Positions 56,604-64,000 of a stretch of DNA of 64,000 nt are shown piece by piece. The DNA lies in contig OY970347.1 in the NCBI GenBank assembly GCA_963717635.1, forward strand, positions 2,232,001-2,296,000, read 5' to 3'. The DNA is from JALZKA01 sp963717635 (GTDB lineage: Bacteria > Actinomycetota > Thermoleophilia > Solirubrobacterales > 70-9). The notes under the pieces were generated by a model. It saw nothing but the letters and a program-made list of their open reading frames with translations, had not been told where the DNA came from and did no database searches. The translations under genes were made by a program, and so were the position numbers. Position 1 is the first letter of the stretch, and each line of letters begins with the position of its first letter.

Positions 56604-56915
56604 ATGTTCGCTCGGTTGACCCGGTACGAAGGCGCCTCGCCCGACGAGATCGAGGACGCACTCGAGACGAAGAAGAGGGTGCTGCCGACCGAGTACGGGC
56701 AGACCGAGGGCATGAAAGGCACCGTCTTTCTGGTCGACCGTGAGAGCGGCGCGATCCTGGTCATGTCCCTTTGGGAGAGCGCCGAGGCATTGAGCGCGAG
56801 CGAAGGGGAAGCCGCCCGCCTTCGGGAGGAGGTCACGAGCGCTGACGAGACGGCCTCGGTCGATCACTACGAGGTGGCGGTCTTCGCCGTCGAACAGACC
56901 CCTCCGATGGCCTAG
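56604..56915 (+). CDS. Small ABM-like hypothetical protein
   Basis: 103 aa. MFARLTRYEGASPDEIEDAL, GMKGTVFLVDRESGAILVMS, LWESAEALSASEGEAARLRE: repeated strand-helix pattern of the dimeric alpha/beta barrel group. Similar in style to the 92-aa protein at 4784. Divergent from DUF899. Function unknown. Confidence 0.75.
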   Translation: MFARLTRYEGASPDEIEDALETKKRVLPTEYGQTEGMKGTVFLVDRESGAILVMSLWESAEALSASEGEAARLREEVTSADETASVDHYEVAVFAVEQTPPMA

Positions 56916-57071
56916 CTCCCGTCGGATTAGCCGCGAGCGAGGCAGGCATCCCTGGCCCAAACCCCTCCTGCCACGCGCTCTCCCAGCGACCCGCGGAACC
57001 CGGGGTTGAACCGTGACTCAGGCACCCTGATACCCGCTTTCGGGACCGTCACGCGGGATACTGCGCGGGCG

Positions 57072-57473
57072 ATGTCGCGAGAGAACGTGGAGATCATCAA
57101 GGACCAATACGCGGCCGTGAACGAGCGTGACTGGGGACGCGCCATGGGGCACTACGCCGACGAGGTCGAGCTTCAGGTCCCGCCGGGGATCCGCGGCGGA
57201 ACGTTTCGTGGACGCGAGGCCGTTGGGGAATGGTTCGGGGAGTGGTTTCGGACCTTCGATCGGGACGCCCACTTCGACATTCGGGAGATCACCGAGATCC
57301 GCGACGACGGCGTTCTTGTGGTCGCGAAGCACCGAGCCAGCGGCCGTGGGAGCGGCGTCGGTGTAGAGGCGCTCTTCATCTGGAGCTATCGACTTCGCGA
57401 GGGCAGGATCACCCACGTGGAGGGGTTCGACTCCCGGCAGCAAGCGCTCGAAGCCGCCGGGCTGCGGAAATAG
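57072..57473 (+). CDS. SnoaL-like protein 12
   Basis: 133 aa, MSRENVEIIKDQYAAVNERD to QALEAAGLRK. GATACT (57057-57062) 9 nt upstream, same leader as the repeat-linked copies but no tRNA repeat in front. Core TFRGREAVGEWFGEWFRTFD. Substrate unknown. Confidence 0.88.
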   Translation: MSRENVEIIKDQYAAVNERDWGRAMGHYADEVELQVPPGIRGGTFRGREAVGEWFGEWFRTFDRDAHFDIREITEIRDDGVLVVAKHRASGRGSGVGVEALFIWSYRLREGRITHVEGFDSRQQALEAAGLRK

Positions 57474-57589
57474 CGCCGCCTGGCCGGCGGCAGGGATGTT
57501 CTGTTCGTGCGGATACCCGTACTACGAGACTTCGAGTTATCGACTAGCCGCAGGGGTAGCTCCTGTCGTCTGAGTTAAGGTTGCCGGCG

Positions 57590-58999
57590 ATGCGGGGATA
57601 CGAGGGGGTCGGTTTGAAGCGGATGATCGCGGTTTTGGTGGCGCTGGTCGGGCTGCTGGTGCTGGCCGCCCCGGCGGCCGGCAAGACCTACGCGGTGACC
57701 AAGAAGGGCGATCCCGCCCCCGGTCCCTGCAAGCCGCGCGACTGCTCACTGCGCGAGGCGGTGCGCGCCGCCAACAACCATTCGGGCGCGGACCGGATCC
57801 TGCTGCCGGCGCGCAGGGGCAGTTACAAGCTCGCGATCAAGACGCCGCTTTCGGGCGAGGACCTTGCGGCCAGCGGCGACCTCGACATCCTCAACGATCC
57901 GCTCCGGATCGAGCACTCGGGCAAGGGGCGCGCGAAGGTCGACGCGAACGAGATCGACCGCGTGTTCGACGTCTTCGAGGACGCCTCGACGACGTTCAGG
58001 AAGATCGTCGTCACGGGCGGCGCCAACGAATCGGGCACCCAGGGCGGCGGGGGCATCCACTCGCTCTCGCGGCTCACCCTGGTGCGCTCCGCGGTGATCG
58101 CCAACGAGGCTGCGATCTACGGTGGCGGCCTCCTGGTCGACGGAGGCACCGGCGTCCGGATCATCCGCAGCACGATCGCGCGCAATACCTCGGACTCGGC
58201 CGGCGGCATGGAGATCGGACCACAGACCAAGATCATCCGCAGCAAGATCATCGGCAACACGGCAACCGACACCACCGGCGGGGCCATGTACCTCTACGCC
58301 TCCGACGGCAAGGACGCGCTGATCGACCGCACCACGATCGCGGGCAACACCGCGGAGGGCGACGGCGGCGGAGTCGAGTACGCGGGGCTTGGAGACTCGA
58401 AGCTCGTCGTCAAGCGCTCGACGATCAGCGGCAATCGCGCTCACAAGACGAACGGTCTGTTCGGCGGGCGCGGCGGTGGGATCTTCCACAACTTCGGCAT
58501 CCTGCAGATGACCAACTCGACCGTCGCCGGCAACATCTCCGAAGGGATCGGGGGCGGCATCTACGGGCACGACGACACCGAACTGAACGCCGTGACGGTG
58601 GTTCGCAACGAGACCGGCTCGGACACGGTCGGCGGCGGGCTCGCCGGGAACGAGTCTTCCCACTTCGTGGTCCGCAATTCGCTGATCGCGCTCAACCGGG
58701 TCGCGGGAGGCGGGGCATCCGACTGCAATGCCGACGAGGGCGACGGCACCTTTGACTCGGCCGGCCACAACCTGCTCTCCACGGACGCAAGCTGCCTCGG
58801 CTTCGACCGACCAAGCGACATCGTCGACGCCGAACCCAAGCTGGGCCAGCTCCGCAACAACGGCGGGCCGACGAAGACGGTCGCGTTGCGCAGGGGCAGC
58901 CGGGCGATCGGAAAGGCGTCGAAGCAGAGCTCGCCGAACCGCGACCAGCGCAACACGAAGCGCGACGACCGGCCCGATATCGGCGCTTACGAGCGCTAG
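57590..58999 (+). CDS. Secreted CSLREA-domain parallel beta-helix protein, second copy
   Basis: 469 aa from the ATG at 57590; an ATG at 57623 gives a shorter signal. Signal helix MIAVLVALVGLLVLAAPAAG, then GPCKPRDCSLREAVRAANN, many RSTIARNTSD/TTIAGNTAEG-type repeats and the ending RPDIGAYER. Same architecture as the protein at 5530. Exported; ligand unknown. Confidence 0.87.
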   Translation: MRGYEGVGLKRMIAVLVALVGLLVLAAPAAGKTYAVTKKGDPAPGPCKPRDCSLREAVRAANNHSGADRILLPARRGSYKLAIKTPLSGEDLAASGDLDILNDPLRIEHSGKGRAKVDANEIDRVFDVFEDASTTFRKIVVTGGANESGTQGGGGIHSLSRLTLVRSAVIANEAAIYGGGLLVDGGTGVRIIRSTIARNTSDSAGGMEIGPQTKIIRSKIIGNTATDTTGGAMYLYASDGKDALIDRTTIAGNTAEGDGGGVEYAGLGDSKLVVKRSTISGNRAHKTNGLFGGRGGGIFHNFGILQMTNSTVAGNISEGIGGGIYGHDDTELNAVTVVRNETGSDTVGGGLAGNESSHFVVRNSLIALNRVAGGGASDCNADEGDGTFDSAGHNLLSTDASCLGFDRPSDIVDAEPKLGQLRNNGGPTKTVALRRGSRAIGKASKQSSPNRDQRNTKRDDRPDIGAYER

Positions 59000-59060
59000 C
59001 GCCCAGCGCGCGGACCGCCGCGCCCCCGCGCGCGCGGCTCGGCGATTACTGTTCACGTCG

Positions 59061-60293
59061 ATGACCCCCGACGAGGCCCGTCTGCAAGAACGGCGCGTGG
59101 TCGATCGCGAGACCTGGCACGACGGTCCGCCGCACGAGCTCTTCGCAGAACTGCGCCAAGGCTGCCCGGTCCATTGGAGCTCGGACATCCCCGACTTTCC
59201 CGAGGAGTCCGGCTACTGGTCCGTGACCACCGCCGCGGACGTTCGCACGGTCAGCCGCGACTGGCGCACGTACTCGTCGGAGCTGGGCGGCGTCACCGCC
59301 GCCGCGGGCCCGTTTCCGATCGACCTCGCCCGCGCGATGTTCATCGGCATGGATCCGCCGAAGCACGATCGGCTAAAAGCACTCTTCCAGGCGGGCTTCA
59401 CGCCGAAGCGGATAGCCGCACACGAGGATGAGATTCGCGCGATCGCGGCGCGGGTGCTGGACGGCCTCGCCGGGCGTGAGACGTGCGACCTGGTCGACGA
59501 CGTCGCGCAGCCTGTCGTCGCTCGCGTGATCGGCAGTTTCATGGGGATCCCCGAATCAGACGACATCGCCTGGGCGCAGCTGATGAATGCGGCGCTCGGC
59601 GCCGACGACCCGGACCTCAACCCGGACGGCATCGACGCGATCATGTCGAAGCTTGTGCCGGAGATCTTCGAGCGCTGCGGCCGGATGATCGCCGAGCGGC
59701 GCGAGAACCCCACCGACGACCTGACCAGCGTCCTCGTCCACGCCGAGATCGACGGCGAGCGCCTCGCCGAGCACGAGATCGTGATGGGCTTCTTCCTGCT
59801 GGTAGCAGCCGGGAACGACAGCACCAAGGCGACGTACTGCTCCGGCATGCGCGCGCTGATGGCTGACCCGGAACAGCGCCGGCTCGTGCTCGAAGACCCC
59901 TCGCTGATCCCCGGCCTGGTCGAGGAGTCGCTGCGAATGTTCCCGGCTTTTGCCCACTTCCGCCGCACGGCCACGGAGGACACAGAGCTCGGCGGTCAGA
60001 CGATCCGCAAGGGCGAGAAGGTGGTGATGTGGTACGTATCCTCGAACCGCGATGAAACCGTGCACGAGAATCCGGATCGATTCGACCTGCGCCGGACCAC
60101 CGAGCACCAGGCATTCGGGGCCGGCGGCCGCCACTTCTGCCTCGGCACCGCTCTGGCTCGCCTCGAGTTGCGCATTCTGTTCGAGGAGACGCTGAAGCGG
60201 TATCCCCAGATCGAGCTCGACGGCAGGCCGCGATTCGTCGAGTCGGGGTTCCTGAACCAACTGAAGACGCTGCCGGTCAGGCTCACGCCGTGA
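59061..60293 (+). CDS. Cytochrome P450
   Basis: 410 aa, soluble bacterial type. I-helix LLVAAGNDSTKAT near 245, ExxR in VEESLRMFP near 290, and haem loop AFGAGGRHFCLGTALARLE with the axial Cys near 357. It hydroxylates a small substrate using electrons from a ferredoxin. FdxA and the FAD reductase in this window could serve but are distant. Start ATG 10 nt after ATTACT. Confidence 0.94.
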   Translation: MTPDEARLQERRVVDRETWHDGPPHELFAELRQGCPVHWSSDIPDFPEESGYWSVTTAADVRTVSRDWRTYSSELGGVTAAAGPFPIDLARAMFIGMDPPKHDRLKALFQAGFTPKRIAAHEDEIRAIAARVLDGLAGRETCDLVDDVAQPVVARVIGSFMGIPESDDIAWAQLMNAALGADDPDLNPDGIDAIMSKLVPEIFERCGRMIAERRENPTDDLTSVLVHAEIDGERLAEHEIVMGFFLLVAAGNDSTKATYCSGMRALMADPEQRRLVLEDPSLIPGLVEESLRMFPAFAHFRRTATEDTELGGQTIRKGEKVVMWYVSSNRDETVHENPDRFDLRRTTEHQAFGAGGRHFCLGTALARLELRILFEETLKRYPQIELDGRPRFVESGFLNQLKTLPVRLTP

Positions 60294-60306
60294 TCGCGGC
60301 CGGCCG

Positions 60307-61221
60307 CTAGCCGAGCCCGTACGAGACGCCGGTCAGCTCTTCCGAGACCTCCCACAGCCGGCGGCCCAGCTCCGGATCGCGCGCTCGGGACGTTGCCTTG
60401 ACGCGCTTGGGGTGGCCGCGCGCCTCGTGGAAGCCGTCGGGGCCGATGAAGTCGCCGCCCTCGACGTCCGGGGCGCTGGCCGCGTAGAGCTGGGGCCGGG
60501 TGCCAGCGTCGGCGCTCTGCGCGAGCAGGGCGTTGCCGACCTTGAGGATCTGCTTCATCAACCCGGTCGGGCCGGTGCTCTGAAGGTTCGTGGCCGAGTA
60601 GCCGGGATGGGCGAGCACACTCTTGACCGGTGCGCCGGCGGCGCGCAGCCGCCGGTCGAACTCGATCCCGAAGGCGGCGTTGGCGAGCTTCGAGCGCTGG
60701 TAGGCGGCGCGGGTGTCGTAGCCGTGCACCAGGCCGAGGTCGTCGAAGTCGATCCGGCCGGGGCGATGCTCGAGGCTGGTCACCGTGACGACCCGCGGGT
60801 CAGCGCCACCGATGCGGCCCAGCAGCAATCCGGTGAGCGCGAAGTGGCCCAGGTGGTTGGTGCCGAACTGAAGCTCGAAGCCGTCGGCCGTCTGCGACTG
60901 CGGGGGCATCATCACGCCGGCGTTGTTGACCAGCACGTCGAGGCGCTCGTGGCCGGCGGCGACCGCCGCGGCCAGTTCGCGGACGGATGCGAGATCGGCG
61001 AGATCCAGGACGCGTGGCTCGAGCTTGGCCTCCGGCACCCGCTCGCGGATCTCGGACTCGGCGGAGGCCGCCTTGGCCTGATCGCGGGCAGTGATCAGCA
61101 CCGTCGCTCCGGCGCGAGCCAGCTCGCGGGCGGTGATCAGGCCCAGGCCGCTGTTGGCGCCGGTCACGAGGATCGTGCGGCCGGACTGATCGGGGACCTG
61201 ATCGCTTGTCCAGCCGCTCAC
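60307..61221 (-). CDS. Short-chain dehydrogenase/reductase
   Basis: 304 aa. ILVTGANSGLGLITARELAR (cofactor loop), LVNNAGVMMPP, and the catalytic YQRSK with the preceding Ser in VTVTSLEHRPG. This is the retinol-dehydrogenase/protochlorophyllide-reductase-like long SDR group. Convergent with P450; 13 nt between stops. Confidence 0.92.
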   Translation of the reverse strand: MSGWTSDQVPDQSGRTILVTGANSGLGLITARELARAGATVLITARDQAKAASAESEIRERVPEAKLEPRVLDLADLASVRELAAAVAAGHERLDVLVNNAGVMMPPQSQTADGFELQFGTNHLGHFALTGLLLGRIGGADPRVVTVTSLEHRPGRIDFDDLGLVHGYDTRAAYQRSKLANAAFGIEFDRRLRAAGAPVKSVLAHPGYSATNLQSTGPTGLMKQILKVGNALLAQSADAGTRPQLYAASAPDVEGGDFIGPDGFHEARGHPKRVKATSRARDPELGRRLWEVSEELTGVSYGLG

Positions 61222-61245
61222 GCGACCAACAGTAGCCCTACGCCG

Positions 61246-61812
61246 CTAACTCTTGATCTCGTAACGAAGCTCGACCATCCCGTTGCCGAACGTCCGGGTG
61301 GAGACGAGCTGCATCGCGCCGCCCTCAGGGCGCCGATCAAACAGCGGCTTGCCGGTGCCGAGCACGACCGGCACCACGGTCACGATCAGGTCGTCGAGCA
61401 GATCCGCGTCGGCGAATTGCGAGGCGACGTTGCCGCCGCCGACGACCCAGAGGTCGCCCTCGCCGGCCGCCGTTGCCATCTCGCCGTGGAGCTTGGCCGC
61501 TGCGGTGTTCGCGAACCGCACGTCCACGCCCTCGCCCTCCGGGGTCGGGAGGTCCCGCGAGGTGAGCACCCAGGTCGGCTTGCCCGCGTAGGGCCACTCG
61601 CCCCCGTGAGCGAGCACGAACTCGTAGGTGGTAGATCCCATGACGAGCGCCCCGATGCCCTCGTAGTAGGCCTCGTACGGCGGGCCCTCGCTCGGGTCGA
61701 CGTCGGGGCTCTCAAAGCTCCCCTCGTGCTTGATCAGCCAATCGAGAGTGTCGTCGGCCTCGGCGATGTAGCCGTCGAGCGTGGCCGCGCAGTAGTACTG
61801 GGTTCTGCTCAC
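61246..61812 (-). CDS. RibD C-terminal/DHFR-like reductase
   Basis: 188 aa from a GTG at 61812. QYYCAATLDGYIAEADDTLD, ALVMGSTTYEFVLAHGGEWP, LWVVGGGNVASQFADADLLD, GTGKPLFDRR: the family's NADPH-binding blocks. Likely an NADPH-dependent reductase of unknown substrate. Divergent from the VOC gene. Confidence 0.88.
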   Translation of the reverse strand: MSRTQYYCAATLDGYIAEADDTLDWLIKHEGSFESPDVDPSEGPPYEAYYEGIGALVMGSTTYEFVLAHGGEWPYAGKPTWVLTSRDLPTPEGEGVDVRFANTAAAKLHGEMATAAGEGDLWVVGGGNVASQFADADLLDDLIVTVVPVVLGTGKPLFDRRPEGGAMQLVSTRTFGNGMVELRYEIKS

Positions 61813-61870
61813 CAGGACCCAATGCCCAATCTTGCGGCAGATCATTCCCGTTGGGTCGATACTGCGCACC

Positions 61871-62491
61871 GTGGTGCGCCTGCGACAAGCCGTGATCGCT
61901 GCCCGCGAGCTCGACCCCGCCCTGGAGCGGCTGCGCCGCGACTTCGGCCTGGGCGAGCCGTTCGCCGATCCGGCGGTCGCCTACTTCGGCCTGCGCAACG
62001 CCGTATTCGCGATCGGCGACACGTTTCTCGAGGTCGTCTCCCCGATCAAGCCCGACACCTCCGCGGGGAGGTTGCTCGAGCGCCGCGGCGGCGATTGCGG
62101 CTACATGGCCATGTTCCAGGTCGATGACTTCACGGCCGCCCGCGAGCGAGCCCGCGGGCTCGGGGTGCGTGAGGTGTTCGAGGTCGCATTCGACGACATC
62201 GCCGAGGCGCACCTCCACCCGGCCGACATGCGCGGCGCGATCGTCTCGATCAGCCAGCCCGACCCGGCGCCTTCGTGGCGCTGGGCCGGCCCCAACTGGG
62301 AGCGGCGCAGCGTTCCGGGCCGCGTGGCGGAAGTCACCGTCGGGGTCGCCGACCCGGCGGCCACCGCTGAGCGCTGGGCCAGCGTGATCGGCGCCACGCC
62401 TGGCGTCGAGTTCGTCGCCGACGAAGCGGAGCCCGGGATCGTCGCCATTCGGATCGACCGGGACGGCGAGCTGCTGACGATCACCCCGTGA
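61871..62491 (+). CDS. VOC/glyoxalase-like protein
   Basis: 206 aa from a GTG at 61871 (GTG at 61874 is equally possible). Two related halves: residues 1-110 (AVFAIGDTFLEVVSPIKPDT, CGYMAMFQVDDF) and 150-206 (AEVTVGVADPAATAERWASV). Vicinal oxygen chelate fold; metal ligands not fully clear. GATACT (61858-61863) lies 7-10 nt upstream, the same -10 as the SnoaL genes. Confidence 0.82.
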   Translation: MVRLRQAVIAARELDPALERLRRDFGLGEPFADPAVAYFGLRNAVFAIGDTFLEVVSPIKPDTSAGRLLERRGGDCGYMAMFQVDDFTAARERARGLGVREVFEVAFDDIAEAHLHPADMRGAIVSISQPDPAPSWRWAGPNWERRSVPGRVAEVTVGVADPAATAERWASVIGATPGVEFVADEAEPGIVAIRIDRDGELLTITP

Positions 62492-62511
62492 CGCCCGCAT
62501 AGGATCCAACC

Positions 62512-63591
62512 GTGCGAGTGGCGATGCCGACCGAGGGGCCGCTGTTCGGAGACGACGGTCCGTTCGCGGCTCGCCTGTTGCGGCGGGTCCGCGGGATCTC
62601 GCTCGAGATCGTTGCGTTTATCCTCGCCACGGTCCTGTTCCCCGTCCTGCTGATCGGCGCCGCGGTGGCCGATCTCGTGCTCTGGCTGCGCCACCGCAAG
62701 CCCTGGGTGGGCGTGCGGTTGACGGCGATGCTCTGGTGGTTCCTGTTCGGCGAGATGCGCGCGCTCGCCGGGCTCTTGGGCATCTGGCTCCTGACCGGCG
62801 GACCATTCGGCAGGGGCTCCCTGCGCCGAGCGCGTTGGCTCTACGCGCTGCGTGTCCATTGGTCGGGAAGCCACCTGGGCGGCGTCCGTGTCCTGTTCGG
62901 GTTGCGTTTCCAGGTGGAGGGGCTCGAGCACGCAGGACCGGGCCCGGCGGTGATCATGATGCGCCACGCCAGCATCGTCGACAACCTGCTGCCCGACGTC
63001 TTCGTGACCCGCAACCACGGGGTGGGCCTGCGCTTCGTGATCAAGCGCGAGCTACAGATGATCCCGACCATCGACGTCGGCGGCCGCTGGGTCCCCACCT
63101 TCTACGTCCGCCGGGCCTCAGCCGACGCCGCTACCGAGATCGCCGGCCTGGCCAGCCTCGCGCAGGGCCTCGGCCGCAACGAGGCGGTCTTGATCTACCC
63201 CGAGGGCACGCGCTTCACAACCGCGAAGCTCGAGCGCGCGAAGGCGATCATCGCCGAGCGGCAGCCGGATGTGGCGCCGCTCGCGAACCGCCTCCAGCAC
63301 ATCCTGCCGCCCCGGCTCGGCGGGCCCGTCGCCCTGCTCGAAGCGGCACCGGACGCCGACGTCGTGTTCTGCGGGCATGCCGGCTTTGACGGGTACGCCC
63401 GGATCTCCGACATCTGGAGCGGCCGCCTGGTCGGCAAGACGATCCACATTCGCTTCTGGCGCCACCCGGCGGCCGAGGTCCCCACGGGAGAGGACGCCCT
63501 CGCCGCGTGGCTGTACGAGCGCTGGCAGGCCCTGGACGACTGGGTCGGCGAGCAGCGCCGGATCGAGCACGAGGAGGGCGTCGTCACCTGA
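62512..63591 (+). CDS. PlsC-type membrane acyltransferase
   Basis: 359 aa from a GTG at 62512 preceded closely by TAGGAT. Helices at about 28-58 (ISLEIVAFILATVLFPVLLI) and 70-98. Acyltransferase motifs: MRHASIVDNLLP (H-x4-D) near 150 and YPEGTRFT near 228. It adds an acyl chain to a lysophospholipid or related acceptor at the inner membrane face. Confidence 0.88.
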   Translation: MRVAMPTEGPLFGDDGPFAARLLRRVRGISLEIVAFILATVLFPVLLIGAAVADLVLWLRHRKPWVGVRLTAMLWWFLFGEMRALAGLLGIWLLTGGPFGRGSLRRARWLYALRVHWSGSHLGGVRVLFGLRFQVEGLEHAGPGPAVIMMRHASIVDNLLPDVFVTRNHGVGLRFVIKRELQMIPTIDVGGRWVPTFYVRRASADAATEIAGLASLAQGLGRNEAVLIYPEGTRFTTAKLERAKAIIAERQPDVAPLANRLQHILPPRLGGPVALLEAAPDADVVFCGHAGFDGYARISDIWSGRLVGKTIHIRFWRHPAAEVPTGEDALAAWLYERWQALDDWVGEQRRIEHEEGVVT

Positions 63592-63632
63592 CCGCGGCGG
63601 TAGCCCCACGGACATCTGGGTAGAGGCCGGAC

Positions 63633-63845
63633 ATGCGAATGGAGACACCTCCCGGCGGCCCGACCCCCGGACCGCCGGCACCCGATCCCAGCCCACCCCA
63701 ACCCGGCCCCGATCCGGCCCCCCCCACGCCGGGACCAGAGCCCGGCCCCCCTGGGCCGCCGGAACCTGATCCGGGGCCCCCGGCGGAGCCGCCGATCGAG
63801 CCGCCGGGGCCGGTGGCGCCCACGCCAGACCCGGGGACGATTTGA
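63633..63845 (+). CDS. Possible proline-rich small protein
   Basis: 70 aa, almost entirely Pro, Gly, Asp and Glu (PGPPAPDPSPPQPGPDPAP) with no other feature. A GAGG lies about 8 nt before the ATG. Low-complexity frames like this can arise by chance in GC-rich DNA, so it may not be real. Confidence 0.35.
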   Translation: MRMETPPGGPTPGPPAPDPSPPQPGPDPAPPTPGPEPGPPGPPEPDPGPPAEPPIEPPGPVAPTPDPGTI

Positions 63846-63882
63846 GCGTTTGGACGAAGCTCGGCGCGGGCACCCGTAACCC

Positions 63883-64000
63883 ATGATGAATCGAGCCCGC
63901 AGCGCGGCCGAGGAGAACTTCGGCCAGGCAAGCCTCGGAGAGGCCCAGTCCTCGGGCCCACCGGACGACCCGGACATGATCGACACGGAGCACGAGGGCG
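63883..64000 (+). CDS. Possible 3'-partial gene at the window edge
   Basis: An open frame from the ATG at 63883 (MMNRARSAAEENFGQASLGE) runs off the end. It is polar and acidic. Too short to identify. Confidence 0.3.
   Translation, partial: MMNRARSAAEENFGQASLGEAQSSGPPDDPDMIDTEHEG

Noticed and set aside
60412..62127. A 571-codon plus-strand open frame across SDR, RibD-like and VOC genes
   Set aside because: It is antisense to two recognised families and out of frame with the third, with low-complexity composition.
1..64000. An integrase, transposase or reverse transcriptase that could move the repeat
   Set aside because: I looked for tyrosine or serine recombinase, DDE and RT motifs in all sizeable frames and saw none, so any such enzyme must be encoded elsewhere.

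Overview
The window is high-GC DNA from an actinobacterium. The many SnoaL-like proteins that begin MSQENVE and end ALEAAGLSE, the stand-alone A2-type CtaD, the paralogous CSLREA beta-helix proteins and the leaderless-looking promoters point to Thermoleophilia (Solirubrobacterales-like). That assignment is an inference from gene style; no 16S gene is present.

Region 1 (0-9.5 kb) is accessory. It opens with one complete tRNA-Val(CAC) gene at 361-432. After it come truncated genes (GIY-YIG, DUF3800, a TetR remnant), SnoaL-like genes, a methyltransferase, a secreted beta-helix protein and a PAS-PAS-GGDEF protein. Scattered through it are copies of a repeat of about 150 bp. Each full copy starts with a hairpin (GGGCACCAG, 7-nt loop, CTGGTGCCC), continues with degenerate CATCC-N5 decamers, and ends exactly with the 3' half of tRNA-Val.

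Region 2 (9.5-31.2 kb) has no copies of that repeat and reads as a redox, respiration and stress block. It holds a GreA-like factor, a GNAT-USP-USP fusion, an MFS pump, a NarL-type two-component pair, ferredoxin, hemerythrin, CtaD, rhodanese, an FAD-Rieske oxidoreductase, OsmC, universal stress proteins, DoxX, two ECF-like sigma factors with two small CxxC proteins, a patatin, an FAD/NAD reductase and FolE. Two cis-motifs recur here and probably define regulons: ATGGG-N8-CCCAT (four exact sites and one near-match) and a promoter-like GTAAGAA-N13-GTCnCTAAC (six sites, spacer always 13).

Region 3 (31.2-49.2 kb) returns to the repeat and SnoaL landscape. It has a tandem SnoaL array (33.8-35.4 kb), a cupin, an NlpC/P60-like protein, an FAD oxidoreductase, a ZIP transporter, an HxlR regulator, a TasA/SipW-like secretion operon, a sulfatase that seems to sit inside the remains of a SnoaL unit, an ArsR-SRPBCC pair and several pseudogenes. 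In the cleanest parts the order is repeat, 31-35 nt leader, SnoaL gene, under 20 nt, next repeat. This resembles a cassette array, but no recombinase gene is visible in the window.

Region 4 (49.2-64 kb) is ordinary chromosome. It has a persulfide/sulfur operon (ArsR, MBL-rhodanese, two YeeE/YedE-like proteins, divergent TauE/SafE), nitronate monooxygenase, cupin, a second ArsR-SRPBCC pair, DUF899, a second CSLREA protein, P450, SDR, a RibD-like reductase, a VOC protein and a PlsC-type acyltransferase. Two more SnoaL genes occur here without the tRNA repeat.
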